Below, one piece after another: positions 50,298-59,237 of a stretch of DNA of 64,000 nt (positions are counted from its first letter, which is position 1; each line of letters starts with the position of its first letter). The stretch lies in NCBI RefSeq assembly GCF_000818175.1, contig NZ_JTIY01000003.1, positions 29,291-93,290 on the forward strand. The letters are read 5' to 3'. Position numbers and translations under genes: made by a program. The notes beneath the pieces are model-generated. The model was not told where the DNA came from. It saw only the letters and a list, made by a program, of their open reading frames with translations, and made no database searches. Source of the DNA: Streptomyces sp. AcH 505. GTDB lineage: Bacteria; Actinomycetota; Actinomycetes; Streptomycetales; Streptomycetaceae.

Positions 50298-50332
50298 GGC
50301 GGGAGGCCGGTCTGTTCCCCCCGCCCTACCCG

Positions 50333-52873
50333 TCAGCGGCGCCCAGCCAGCCGCTGATCCCGGTACGGAGTGGCGACCAGGCCCGCAGATGCAGAGCCGG
50401 CCAGTTCCGTGAACAGGTGCACGGCGGCGTCCAGACGGTCCGGGGAGTCCATGCCCGGGAGCCAGGAGATGTACTGGATCTCGAGTCCCGGGAACTCTCC
50501 GACGTGGTGGACGTGTCCGTTCTCGTAGAGTTGCGCGATGGGTTCCGCACGCAGTCGTTTCCCGACCTTCGCGGTCACCTCGATGATGCGGGGCATGAGC
50601 ATGCCCTTGGTGAGCCCCTCGCGTTCCAGTTCGGCCCATGCCTGGCGAATGATCTGAGCGGCCATGTCGCCGCCGAAGTTCGATTCGACCACGAACGCGT
50701 CGGCCTCGAGCTCGATGGCCAGCAGACAGGCAGTGCGACCCCATTCGGCTGCTCCCATCTTTGATGAGCGGTCGGCGAGGAGGTACATCTCGCCTGCCTC
50801 GTCCCGGCCGCCGCCGATGAGCCCGACTTCGTCGCTGTCCTCGCGGCCGCCGGCGGTATCGATGGACACGATGGTCCGGGTGAGGTCGACGCCACGGAAC
50901 GCCTGGGGGGTGATGCGGTGCTGCGTAATCCAGGGCCATTTCCATACGCCGCCCTCAAGGGGGCGTGGCTGCTGCTGGTAGAGGGCCCACCAGCCGCGTT
51001 CGCCGACGTCTTTCTTGAACCGGTCCAGGTGCTTGCGGCGGAAGCGTTCAGGCCAGAGGGGCTCTCCGAGTTGGCGTCCAAGCGGATCATCGGGAGACAT
51101 AGCCAGGGCAGGCAGGTCGATGACTGTCCAATCCTCGGCGCCCTGTTGGAGGATCCGTCCGGCCAGGTCGTTCTCTGACCAGCGGGTTTGGATGACGATG
51201 ATGGACCCGTTGGGTTCCATACGCGTGTTCATGACCTGCTGCCACCAGTCCCACAGGTTCGCCAGCTTGACGGGGCTGTCGGCCTCTTTGGCGTCCTTCA
51301 GCGGATCGTCGACTATGGCGATGTTTGCGCCCATCCCAGTCAGCGATCCTCCGACGCCAGCGGTAACGAGACCTCCTGGGGTGCCTGCGAGGTCGAACCG
51401 GTTGGCTGCCATCGAGCCGTAGCGCAGCTCAACGCCGATCTGCGGACCGAACTCCTTGATGCCGTCACGGATCCACCGGCCGTGGCCTTCAGCAAGCTTG
51501 GCGGCGTAGGAGGCGATCATGACCCGGTGGTCTGGGTGTTTCGCCAGGTACCAGAGCGGAGCCCACCGTGCTGCCCGAGCACTGTTGTGCGTGGGGATCA
51601 GGGCACGCCCAACGAGGTAGAGACCGCCTTCGACCTGGATGCACCGCCCAGGCTCCGGGGCGACAGGCTCGATTGCCGCGAAGCCGACGCGTCGCTTCGT
51701 CTTCAAAGCGAGCTTGGTCGCCTTGCGCGGCAGCATTCCCTGCGGGATCCCGTCGTGCGGCGTCCAGTCCGTGACCCAACAGGCACCGCCCCTCAACGGG
51801 TGACCACCCCAAATGGACCGCTTCCGCAGGTCGGGCCCCCGCCAGGAGAGGTTCGCGCGGTATCCGAGGGTCCGAGCAAGATCGCGGACATCGCTTGCGA
51901 GTTCCTCGGAGGCAGACACGAATCGGATGCGCCCGTCACGCCCAAGGGAGCCGTCAGTGTCGACCAGACCAGCCAGAAGATCGCGCCGCTGCCGCTCGGA
52001 CGCAATGAGGTAGACCTGCGGGATGTGCTTCCGCTTGAGCACGCCAGCCGCCCTGAGAGGCGCCATCAGCCCCTTGATGTACTGGTAGTGAACGCCGGTA
52101 TTGGGGTGGACCCAGCGTGCCCCCAGGACGTAGGGGATGCGGTCCGCGATGTGGTTGACGTCTTCTTCCGTTCCGCAGAACGAGGCTTTGCCGGTCGCGC
52201 CGTCACCGAGCCATACCCCAAGCGTGTAGGGGTCTACGGGAAGGTCGGCGTCGGGGTTCTGTAGCGGGCCGACCTGCGGAAGCTGGAACCGGTAGCGCCC
52301 CCCGCGCCGGCCCTCCGGCCCAGAGTGCAGTTTCTGCGTCGCCAGGTATCGCGTCTCAACGGTCCTCCACGCGCCTGCGCCTCTGTCGTACACCGACCAT
52401 TCATGGTTGGGATGGACCAGGACGGATTCACCGTCGCTGAACGTGACGCGCACCTTCTCGTCCGACGGGTCTGAGACCCATTCGACCATCGCGGGGCTGC
52501 CGCTCGGGGCGTACACGTAGTCGCCTACTCGAAGGTCTCCGTGCCGCTTCCATCCCCCAGTGGTCAGCACCGGCTCCGAGTCGGCGACCTGCTTGCCGTG
52601 GCGTGGTGGCATGTTCAGCAGGACGCGCATCCGCTCTCCGTTGGCGATGCGCACGAATGCCTTGTCGATCAGGTCAAGGTGCCGGGCCTGCCACTCTCTA
52701 CCGCCGGTGAGGACCGCGGCCATCGAGCCGGGGGAGCGCCCGATGGCCATCTTCCGCTCAGCCCAGGCGAGGACCTTGCGCAGTTCGTCGTCGGCGAGGC
52801 GGGCCATGGCTGTCCGCTGGGCTGGCGGCAGACGCTGGTACCTGGCTACTTCCTCTTCGAACTGGCTGGTCAC
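50333..52873 (-). CDS. terL: Large terminase (TerL) interrupted by an intein
   Basis: 846-residue precursor; 510 residues after removal of the intein (95-430). GTG 52873 overlaps the TerS stop. ATPase: the P-loop NMPPRHGK stops at Lys94 and resumes at Ser431 (PPRHGK|S), Walker B IAIVDDPLKDAKEAD, and a coupling segment IIVIQTRWSENDLAG. Nuclease: IVSIDTAGGREDSDEVGLIG and FVVESNFGGDMAAQII, with Asp residues of the RNase H-like site. It packages DNA into the procapsid and cuts it. Without splicing the P-loop is broken, so the intein must be removed for activity. Confidence 0.92.
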   Translation of the reverse strand: MTSQFEEEVARYQRLPPAQRTAMARLADDELRKVLAWAERKMAIGRSPGSMAAVLTGGREWQARHLDLIDKAFVRIANGERMRVLLNMPPRHGKQVADSEPVLTTGGWKRHGDLRVGDYVYAPSGSPAMVEWVSDPSDEKVRVTFSDGESVLVHPNHEWSVYDRGAGAWRTVETRYLATQKLHSGPEGRRGGRYRFQLPQVGPLQNPDADLPVDPYTLGVWLGDGATGKASFCGTEEDVNHIADRIPYVLGARWVHPNTGVHYQYIKGLMAPLRAAGVLKRKHIPQVYLIASERQRRDLLAGLVDTDGSLGRDGRIRFVSASEELASDVRDLARTLGYRANLSWRGPDLRKRSIWGGHPLRGGACWVTDWTPHDGIPQGMLPRKATKLALKTKRRVGFAAIEPVAPEPGRCIQVEGGLYLVGRALIPTHNSARAARWAPLWYLAKHPDHRVMIASYAAKLAEGHGRWIRDGIKEFGPQIGVELRYGSMAANRFDLAGTPGGLVTAGVGGSLTGMGANIAIVDDPLKDAKEADSPVKLANLWDWWQQVMNTRMEPNGSIIVIQTRWSENDLAGRILQQGAEDWTVIDLPALAMSPDDPLGRQLGEPLWPERFRRKHLDRFKKDVGERGWWALYQQQPRPLEGGVWKWPWITQHRITPQAFRGVDLTRTIVSIDTAGGREDSDEVGLIGGGRDEAGEMYLLADRSSKMGAAEWGRTACLLAIELEADAFVVESNFGGDMAAQIIRQAWAELEREGLTKGMLMPRIIEVTAKVGKRLRAEPIAQLYENGHVHHVGEFPGLEIQYISWLPGMDSPDRLDAAVHLFTELAGSASAGLVATPYRDQRLAGRR
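51584..52591 (-). mobile_element. Class 3 intein with LAGLIDADG endonuclease, inserted in the TerL P-loop
   Basis: 336 residues, Gln95 to Asn430. No Cys/Ser/Thr at position 1. Block B has HPNHEWSVYDR with Trp159 two residues after His157; block F has RCIQVEGGLYLVG with Cys411; block G ends LIPTHN with Thr428, His429, Asn430, followed by Ser431. This Trp-Cys-Thr triad defines class 3 inteins, in which the internal Cys starts splicing. LAGLIDADG motifs: LGVWLGDG (218-225) and LLAGLVDTDGSLG (299-311), so a homing endonuclease is encoded. Both catalytic acidic positions (Asp) are kept. Likely active as selfish element. Confidence 0.88.
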
Positions 52874-53376
52874 CCGGTGGACGCCTCTTCAGTCCCGTCC
52901 TCGTCGTCCGCTGTGGAGGTGGCACTGTTGCGCGGGTCGGCCTGGTCGAGCCGGCTGGTGGCCTCAATGAGGGAGACGAGATCTTCGGGGCTGGCACTGG
53001 ACAAAGCGAGGGGCCCGCCGTCGGCTCCGGTCACCTCGGTGCGCACGGGGGCCTTCCAGCCGTTCAGCTCGCTGAGGTCGGCTACCAGTTTCCGGGCTTG
53101 CTCGTTCGCTCGTATGTCTCCGGATGTGGCGTCGGACCATACGGCGGCGAGGAGCTGTTCGTAGCGGTCGGTCTGGAACTGTCTCCAGACGTCAGCCTCA
53201 ACGTTGACTGCTTTGAGGTAGGCCCGGTAGGCGCGGGTGAAGTCTTTCGACAGGGTGTTGGGTGACATGCCGAACGATTCGGCGATGTCGTTCATGTGCT
53301 CGCCGGCGGCGCGGCGGCGGAACATTTCCTTGCGGCGTGCGGCGGTGAGGGCTTGCGCGGTTCGAGATGCTGGCAT
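52870..53376 (-). CDS. Small terminase candidate (TerS, 168 aa)
   Basis: ATG 53376 chosen because the upstream Pro-rich part of the open frame is not protein-like. HTH segment EHMNDIAESFGMSPNTLSKD (about 24-43), helical middle (YRAYLKAVNVEADVWRQFQ, EQLLAAVWSDATSG, EQARKLVADLSELNGW) and an acidic C-terminus. Position next to TerL is standard. TerS recognises the packaging site. Confidence 0.75.
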   Translation of the reverse strand: MPASRTAQALTAARRKEMFRRRAAGEHMNDIAESFGMSPNTLSKDFTRAYRAYLKAVNVEADVWRQFQTDRYEQLLAAVWSDATSGDIRANEQARKLVADLSELNGWKAPVRTEVTGADGGPLALSSASPEDLVSLIEATSRLDQADPRNSATSTADDEDGTEEASTG

Positions 53377-53414
53377 GACGGTCGGGGCTCCCGCATGGTC
53401 GTCTGTTGTTGTGT

Positions 53415-53429
53415 CAGGCCCCGCGCCTG
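53415..53429 (-). repeat. CAGGCCCCGCGCCT element, copy 3
   Basis: Lies 39 bp upstream of the small terminase start; here the pairing extends to CAGGC/GCCTG. Confidence 0.55.
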
Positions 53430-53478
53430 TTCCTGATGATCCCTGATGTGGGCGGTTGTCTTGCCCCGGGCGCGGGTT

Positions 53479-53509
53479 GGCCCCCACCAGCGGGGGGCTG
53501 GTGGGGGCC
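53479..53509 (-). terminator. Strong hairpin between transfer and virion modules
   Basis: GGCCCCCACCAGC (53479-53491) and GCTGGTGGGGGCC (53497-53509) form a perfect 13-bp stem with a GGGGG loop. It lies in the 320-bp gap between the traB stop and the terS start, and divides the two modules. A packaging-site role is an alternative. Confidence 0.6.
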
Positions 53510-53699
53510 GGGTGAGCCTGTACGGCGGGGGGTGCCGTTGGGGTGGGCTCGGGTGGGGTTTGTTTGCACGGCCCGGGTTCCTCGACACACCTCGGGCGCG
53601 GGGACGCTGAAGGCATGAGTTGTCCGGGCCGTGCTCTTTCAGGGTGGCGTATGGGGGGCTGTTTGTCCGGGCTGCTATCCCCCGGTGCTGGTGGGGGGC

Positions 53700-56033
53700 C
53701 TACGCCTCGTCGTCGGTGGCCGGGGCGTCGTCCTCGGATGCGGGTCCGAGTCCGTACATGCCTCGGGTGACTTTGCCGTCCACGATCTGGCGGTGGATCT
53801 TCCGTGCCTTGGTGAGGCTGGTGAGGGAGTTGTTCAGTGTCGGCGATCCGGCCTCGAGTCGGGCCATGGCGGCGATCTGGTCTTTGTGCTGGTAGACGGG
53901 TTCGATGCCGAGCGGGTCAGCGACTTCCTGAAGGACGCGGAGGATTTTGTCGCTGGCGCTGGCCGGCTTCTTCGGTGCGGCGGCGGGGCCGGTGAAGAAC
54001 ATGCCGTCCCCGTCGTCTCCGTCGCCGTCCTCGTCGTCGCCGGGGAGGACGGACTGGGTGGCGAGGTTGTGGCGGTCGTCCCAGAACGGCCAGTCGGCGG
54101 GGATGCGGATGTCGTTCTGGTCGATGTAGGGGGTGGCGTCCTCGAGGATCCAGTTGCGCATCATCTCCGCGTGGCCGCCGGGGCTGGCGGCGAAGGCGAG
54201 TCCGAAGGTCCGCTTGGGGTCGTTGAGGGGCTTGCTGGGGTCGTAGACCATGTCGCGTTCGCCGGACCAGGCGGGGGGGATGTCGGCGGGGTTGCAGCCG
54301 GCGAAGTTTTCGGGGAGGTCGATGAGGTGTTTCTGCTGGGAGTCGGAGCGCAGCATGATCAGGGATCCGCCGTAGAAGACGTTGTCGCGGATCGCTGCGT
54401 CGCCTCCGAACTCCTTGAGCTGCATGAGCTGGTTGGCGAGGATCACGGGCATGCCGAGGGACCTGCCGAGGGTCGCGCCGGCGTTGATGATGAACGTCGC
54501 TTCCTTGCGGTACTCAGCGTTCTCACCCAGGAGCTTGCTGGCCTCATCAAGGATCAGGGGGGCCCAGGGGCGTTCGTCGCTGGCCTGGAAATTCTTCATG
54601 CTGAGCCGCGCGGATTCTTCGACCCGGAACATCAGGCCGTGGTACCAGATGCGGAGGGCGCCCATGGCGTCGTCGGGGCCCAGGCCGGAGTAGGCGGCCA
54701 TCTTCTCGATGGCGGGGTTGGAGGAGCCCTTGGGGTCGGCGTAGATGATCGCGGAGCCGTTGACGTGGTGGGCGAGGGAGATGAGCTGGAGGGTGCCGCC
54801 CTTTCCGGAGCCGGTGACGCCGGCGATGATGCAGTGCTGCGCACCGAGGGCGGGGTCGTGGAGTTGGATGCGGGCGGGAAATCCGGAGACGCCGGGTCCG
54901 AGCTGGATGTACCCGTTGGGGTTGGGCTTGAGGACGTGGACGCCGGGGAACACGGCGCCCTTTTCGAGGGGGTTGTGGTCCATACGGCGGATGACGGCTT
55001 CGCGGGGGTTCTGGCGGGGCTCGTAGGAGACGAGGAGCGGGTTGTCGACGCGGAGCGCACCGGCGAGGTCCATGCGGTCGGGGTGGGTGAGCCGGTCGCT
55101 GTTCTCGCCGGCGACGACGAGGGCGACTTGGCCGCCGGTGTTGGGGTCGTCCTGGATGTTCTCGAGGCGGGTGCCGTCCATGAGTCCGCCTTTGCGTGCG
55201 GCCCACTTCTGCCAGGCCCCGGCGAGGGTGGTGGGGTCGAGTTCGGGGGGCGGGGTGAGGTTGACGGTGATGTGGCGTTCCCCGGCGTGGGCGCCGGCCG
55301 TGAAGGTGATCCAGTTGATGGGGACGCGGTAGACGGAGGACACCGTGTCGGGGGTGACGGTGACGGATGTTCCGATGGGGGCGGTGATGGTGCCGGTCCA
55401 GCGTGCGGTGCCGAGGGTGCGGAGGGTGAGGATCTGCCCGCGGTGCGCGCCGCCTTCGGGGTCGGAGATGTGACGGCCCCACAGTGCGGCGATCTGGTCT
55501 GCCGGGGTCAGGGGCTGGCTGGGCGTGTTGCTGGGGGCCTTCGCCTGGGTGGGGGTTGTCTTGGCGGGTGCGCGGCGGAGGACGTTGCGGAGCTTCCACG
55601 GGGTGAGGGCGACGGCGGCCCACCAGCCGAGGGAGACGATGCCGGGGATGGACGGGAGGGCGAGGAAGCCGGCCATGAGGGCGTCGGCACCGTCGGGGCC
55701 CATGGTGATGCCTATGCCGAGGGACATGCCGGCGGCGACGGTGGAGAGGAGCATCGGTGAGCGGTGGGCCTGGATGATGTCGCCGGCCGGCAGGTTGTCC
55801 ATGAGCCCGTTCGGGAGGCGGTCCATGTAGTTGGCGAACATGAGGCTGGCGCCGGCGGCGTAGGCCACACCTGTGGTGAGTTCGGCGCCGCCATCGAGGA
55901 ACGGGGCGACGAGACCGGTGATGACGGGCGCGGCAGAGGTGGCGAGGGCGATGGTCCGTTCGGTGCCGGCCGCGCCGGGTGTGGTGTTGGTCGGGGGCTG
56001 GGTGGTGGTCTGGGGGACGGTGTCCTGGCTCAT
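53700..56033 (-). CDS. traB: TraB-type FtsK-like conjugal DNA translocase
   Basis: 777 residues from ATG 56033, which follows GGAGCCCACC. N-terminal hydrophobic helices (about 30-160: VITGLVAPFLDGGAEL; GFLALPSIPGIVSLGWWAAVALT). Central ATPase with Walker A GVTGSGKGGTL (about 403-413; GKGG instead of GKT) and Walker B LILDEAS (about 490). Acidic linker GDDEDGDGDDGDG, then a C-terminal winged helix (DQIAAMARLEAGSPTLNNSL) like the domain that reads the clt site in Streptomyces TraB proteins. The family pumps double-stranded plasmid DNA between hyphae as a hexamer without relaxase. Last gene of the transfer operon. Confidence 0.88.
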   Translation of the reverse strand: MSQDTVPQTTTQPPTNTTPGAAGTERTIALATSAAPVITGLVAPFLDGGAELTTGVAYAAGASLMFANYMDRLPNGLMDNLPAGDIIQAHRSPMLLSTVAAGMSLGIGITMGPDGADALMAGFLALPSIPGIVSLGWWAAVALTPWKLRNVLRRAPAKTTPTQAKAPSNTPSQPLTPADQIAALWGRHISDPEGGAHRGQILTLRTLGTARWTGTITAPIGTSVTVTPDTVSSVYRVPINWITFTAGAHAGERHITVNLTPPPELDPTTLAGAWQKWAARKGGLMDGTRLENIQDDPNTGGQVALVVAGENSDRLTHPDRMDLAGALRVDNPLLVSYEPRQNPREAVIRRMDHNPLEKGAVFPGVHVLKPNPNGYIQLGPGVSGFPARIQLHDPALGAQHCIIAGVTGSGKGGTLQLISLAHHVNGSAIIYADPKGSSNPAIEKMAAYSGLGPDDAMGALRIWYHGLMFRVEESARLSMKNFQASDERPWAPLILDEASKLLGENAEYRKEATFIINAGATLGRSLGMPVILANQLMQLKEFGGDAAIRDNVFYGGSLIMLRSDSQQKHLIDLPENFAGCNPADIPPAWSGERDMVYDPSKPLNDPKRTFGLAFAASPGGHAEMMRNWILEDATPYIDQNDIRIPADWPFWDDRHNLATQSVLPGDDEDGDGDDGDGMFFTGPAAAPKKPASASDKILRVLQEVADPLGIEPVYQHKDQIAAMARLEAGSPTLNNSLTSLTKARKIHRQIVDGKVTRGMYGLGPASEDDAPATDDEA

Positions 56034-56084
56034 GGTGGGCTCCAAACGGGGTTGGCGGACGCGGACAGGCAGGCGGTGCGAGGG

Positions 56085-56465
56085 CTATTCCTGGGCGAAC
56101 CAGGTGCGGTTAACGGCGCTCAGGTCGACCGGGGATCGGTTGAACGCCTCGGCGATGCCCTGGTGGGAGTCGCGGTTCTGGTCGTGGGCGGCCTGGGCGG
56201 CGCGGGCAGTGGTGTCGGCGGTGGATACGTAGGCGGTGGCGGAGGCGCTGAGGCCGTCCATGAGGCGGGCGAGGCCCCGGGTTTCGGCGACGGTGTCCGG
56301 GTCGATGCCCATGCCAGCGATGCCCTCCGCGGTACGGGCGGTGTCGACGGCGGCATCGCTGATGACCAGAGACTCGCCCTTGATGGCTTCGGATCCGCGG
56401 GAGACCCGCTTCGCAAAACCGGTGACCGCGCTGTTGAGCTGCCGGTAGGTGATCTTGTCGGGCAT
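56085..56465 (-). CDS. Small transfer-operon protein (126 aa)
   Basis: Helical protein (TYRQLNSAVTGFAKRVSRGS, GLARLMDGLSASATAYVSTA, QNRDSHQGIAEAFNR). It is typical of the small conserved proteins found just upstream of traB-like genes in actinobacterial elements. The start overlaps the stop of the 679-residue gene. Role unknown. Confidence 0.65.
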   Translation of the reverse strand: MPDKITYRQLNSAVTGFAKRVSRGSEAIKGESLVISDAAVDTARTAEGIAGMGIDPDTVAETRGLARLMDGLSASATAYVSTADTTARAAQAAHDQNRDSHQGIAEAFNRSPVDLSAVNRTWFAQE

Positions 56466-58504
56466 CAGTTGGACTCCTTGTAGTAGGCCATTTCGGCGGG
56501 GCCGGTCTCGGGCGAGTCGACGACGGCCTTGTACATGCCGGAGTAGCGGGTGCTCACGTTCGTGAGGACGGCGTTGCAGGCGTCAGCAGACCGGACTGCC
56601 CTCTTGTAGACCTGCTCCGCGTCGGCGGCCTGGGCCTTGGCCTTGTCCGCGAGGCGTACGAGCTTCCCGGTGAGCCTGTCGCCACCTTCGATGCTCTTGG
56701 CCTGTTCGAGGTAGGTCTGTGCTTCTCCTGCCTGGTTCTGGGCGTGGACGTGGAGCTTCTTCGTGGTCTCCGCGACCGTCGCAAGAGCGAGAGCGCGTTC
56801 GGTGAGACGCCGCTCGAACTGCTTGAGGGAGCGGACTTCGCCGCGGCTGACGGTGTTCCGGGCGGATCCTTCACCGAGGTAGAGGTGGGTGCCGTCAATC
56901 CGGTCGACCTTGATGGGCTGCGGGCCGGCCGGTGCGGGCTGCAGGCGTTCGAGGCGTTCGTCGATGTCTTTGCCGATCTTGTCGGCGACTTCCTGGTCGC
57001 CGGCTTCGGCCGCTGAGGTTTGCATCCAGCGGAGGGTGCTGATGGCTTCTTCGTCGGTCAGCTTGGGTTCGGCGGGCACGGGGGCTCCTGTCTGGTGGTA
57101 GTCCGCACTGGATCGGGGGGTGGCCAGCGGGCTCTCCTCGATCTGCTTCTTGTGGTCGGCGTGGGCTTTGTCGAGGCGCTTCTTCTCCTGTGCGGCGGCC
57201 TCGGTGACGTCGCTGTAGCCGTCCTTGACGCCGTCGCGGTACGCCTTGACGTGGGCGGTGGTCTTGCCGATGCGGGTGCCGTCCCGGTAGCCGGTCTCGC
57301 GTGAATCGCGGACGCTGAACGTCTTGCCGGTCTTGCCCTTGGTGCCGTCCGGGGTTTCGTGTCCCTTCGCTGGGGGCTTGTCGGGGGTGGTCTTCTTCGT
57401 GAGGTCGTTCTTCTTGTCGGTGCTGGCCGGCTTGGCGTTGGAGTCCTTCGTGGCCGCGGTGTCCTTGGTCGAAGCGCCGGGTGTGCTCGTGGTGCCCTTC
57501 GGGTCGGTCTTCCGGCCGGCCTTCGGATCGGGCTGCTTCCGGCTGTCCTTGTCCGACTTCGGGTCCTTGGGGTCCTTCCGCAGGCTGATGCGCCCGCGGT
57601 CGCTGCTGCCGTCGTTCTTGGGGGTCTTGGGGCTGTCGCCCTTGGGGCCCTGGCCGCCGCCGGGTGCCGTCTTGGCGTTGCTGCCGGCCTGCCCGGAGGG
57701 TCCGGCCTTGCCGCCGGCGGAGGTTCCGCTGTTCTTCTGGTTGCTGCCGTTCGGCGTCTTCGGGGCGGTGCCGCCCCCCGCAGCGCCCTTGCCGTCGGCG
57801 CCTTTGCTCCCGGCGCCCTTCGGGCCCTTGGAGCTGGAGTCCGGCTTGGGCTGCTTGTGAGCGCCGCCGCCAGGCTGCTTGCTGCCGCCCCCCGAGCCGG
57901 CACCTGAACCGCCGCTCCCACCACTGCGGCCGGGCCCAGAGCCGTTCCCGGACCGTCCTGACGGGCCCTTATTGGTGCTGCCGTTGGTGTTCTTCGGGCC
58001 TTTAACCGGACCCTTTCCAGGGCCTTTAGAGGCGCCCTTACCTGATGCTGAATTAGAGCCCTTACCGGAGGCACCTGAACCGCCGGAGAAGAGGCCTCCG
58101 GAGCGGTTCAAGGACACCTGCCGGGTTTCCTTGACCTGCATGGCGGAGGCTTTCGCTTTCCGCATGTCGAGACGCTTGTTCTGTGTGCCACCGCCCTTGG
58201 CCCAACGGGTTGCCCCGGCAAGGAACCAGGCCCGGATGATGCCCTTCTTTTCCGTGGTCGAGCTGTTGCTGCTGCCGGTTTTGTCGTCGGCGTCAGTGGT
58301 GCCGTGGTAGGTGGCGCTGCTGGTCCCGTCAACGGGGGCTTCGGGTGTCCCGGTGGTGGTCAGGTCGGGGCCGGTGGGGGCGGGTCGGGCGGGTCCGATG
58401 GGGGTGAGCATGGTGGAGAAGAGGCCCGCACTGGGGGTGGTGGCGGGGGTGTTCGGGGTCGGGTCGTTGGGGTTGGGGACGGGGGCGGGGATGGCGTCGG
58501 CCAC
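56465..58504 (-). CDS. Low-complexity transfer-associated protein (679 aa)
   Basis: GTG 58504. N-terminal Pro/Thr-rich part, a hydrophobic-basic segment (GIIRAWFLAGATRWAKGGG), about 230 residues of Gly/Lys/Ser/Pro repeats (about 130-370), a conserved GYRDGTRIGKTTAHVKAYRD-like motif around 420, and a helical C-terminal domain (about 490-679) with RALALATVAETTKKL. Proteins of this layout accompany TraB-type transfer genes in actinobacteria. Large disordered region suggests a scaffold or DNA-binding role. Function unproven. Confidence 0.65.
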   Translation of the reverse strand: MADAIPAPVPNPNDPTPNTPATTPSAGLFSTMLTPIGPARPAPTGPDLTTTGTPEAPVDGTSSATYHGTTDADDKTGSSNSSTTEKKGIIRAWFLAGATRWAKGGGTQNKRLDMRKAKASAMQVKETRQVSLNRSGGLFSGGSGASGKGSNSASGKGASKGPGKGPVKGPKNTNGSTNKGPSGRSGNGSGPGRSGGSGGSGAGSGGGSKQPGGGAHKQPKPDSSSKGPKGAGSKGADGKGAAGGGTAPKTPNGSNQKNSGTSAGGKAGPSGQAGSNAKTAPGGGQGPKGDSPKTPKNDGSSDRGRISLRKDPKDPKSDKDSRKQPDPKAGRKTDPKGTTSTPGASTKDTAATKDSNAKPASTDKKNDLTKKTTPDKPPAKGHETPDGTKGKTGKTFSVRDSRETGYRDGTRIGKTTAHVKAYRDGVKDGYSDVTEAAAQEKKRLDKAHADHKKQIEESPLATPRSSADYHQTGAPVPAEPKLTDEEAISTLRWMQTSAAEAGDQEVADKIGKDIDERLERLQPAPAGPQPIKVDRIDGTHLYLGEGSARNTVSRGEVRSLKQFERRLTERALALATVAETTKKLHVHAQNQAGEAQTYLEQAKSIEGGDRLTGKLVRLADKAKAQAADAEQVYKRAVRSADACNAVLTNVSTRYSGMYKAVVDSPETGPAEMAYYKESN

Positions 58505-58528
58505 TTCATCAACTCCTCACTGTGGGTT

Positions 58529-58628
58529 ACTACTCCCTACCGGCTTCCCGGCCGAAGAACCCGAATCGGTGATCCCTTACGTGTGACGGATCATGGGTTC
58601 TTCGGTCGGGAGGTAGGTAGGAAGTAGT
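58529..58628. other. 100-nt extended inverted repeat between transfer genes
   Basis: ACTACTCCCTACC...GGCCGAAGAACCC (58529-58563) pairs with GGGTTCTTCGGTC...GGTAGG...AGTAGT (58595-58628), giving about 28 paired bases with a few bulges. The middle can pair further (GTGATCC/GGATCAT). Much longer than a terminator; may be an RNA regulatory structure or a DNA cruciform. Confidence 0.6.
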
Positions 58629-59236
58629 CAGGACTGATTACTGCGGGTGCCCTTCTTGGCGGCCACGACGACGAACAAGCCGAGCGCCGCACCACCGAGG
58701 AGGAGGCCCTTGTTGACCCCTCCGCCGCCGGTGCTGGCGTCGTTCGCGGCGGCCGCGGTCTGCACGTCGCTGGTGTTCGTGCTGGTGGAGTACTGGGCCT
58801 GGCAGTCATCGACGATGTCCCGGTGCGCCGGCGAACCGAGGGTCTTCCCGGAAAGGTGTGCGTTGGTCTTGACGCATTTGTCGACGGACGCCTGCCGGGC
58901 GTGTTCCTGAGTTACTACCGCCTTACGGTCTGCTTCCTCCTGCCGATTCAACTCACGGACTTTCTGTAGGTCGAGGGCCTTGGCCTGGAGGGCGATCTCC
59001 TGCTGCTTCGCTTCACTCTCCGCAACATTCCCGGCGTGAATCTGGTAGCCGATCAGTCCGGTACCGGCGATAACCACTGAACCGACGGCGATAACGGCCT
59101 TCCCGCGTTTCGTAAGACCGGGCTTCGTGGGGTGCGCGGGTGCACCGTAGGGGCCGGTCTGCGGGATGGTCTGCACGGGGATTTCTGTGCCCATTCCGGC
59201 AACGATCCGGTCGAATTCTTCGTTGGGGTCGGTCAT
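58628..59236 (-). CDS. Spd-like membrane protein with two TM helices (202 aa)
   Basis: Soluble N-terminus (MTDPNEEFDRIVAGMGTEIP), transmembrane helix AVIAVGSVVIAGTGLIGYQI (about 47-66), a long charged coiled coil (SEAKQQEIALQAKALDLQKV), two Cys, and a C-terminal transmembrane helix (GLLLGGAALGLFVVVAA). Such membrane proteins in TraB operons are thought to help intramycelial spread (Spd). ATG start. Confidence 0.65.
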   Translation of the reverse strand: MTDPNEEFDRIVAGMGTEIPVQTIPQTGPYGAPAHPTKPGLTKRGKAVIAVGSVVIAGTGLIGYQIHAGNVAESEAKQQEIALQAKALDLQKVRELNRQEEADRKAVVTQEHARQASVDKCVKTNAHLSGKTLGSPAHRDIVDDCQAQYSTSTNTSDVQTAAAANDASTGGGGVNKGLLLGGAALGLFVVVAAKKGTRSNQS

Positions 59237-59237
59237 T

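Noticed and set aside
53416..53616. Longer start of the small terminase frame, to 53616
   Set aside because: The added 80 residues are Pro/Gly-rich and carry the leader repeat and hairpin; ATG 53376 is preferred.
53631..55760. 709-codon open frame on the plus strand opposite traB
   Set aside because: Gly/Val/Asp-rich antisense product of a high-GC gene; no motif, no ribosome site. The minus strand has full FtsK/TraB motifs.
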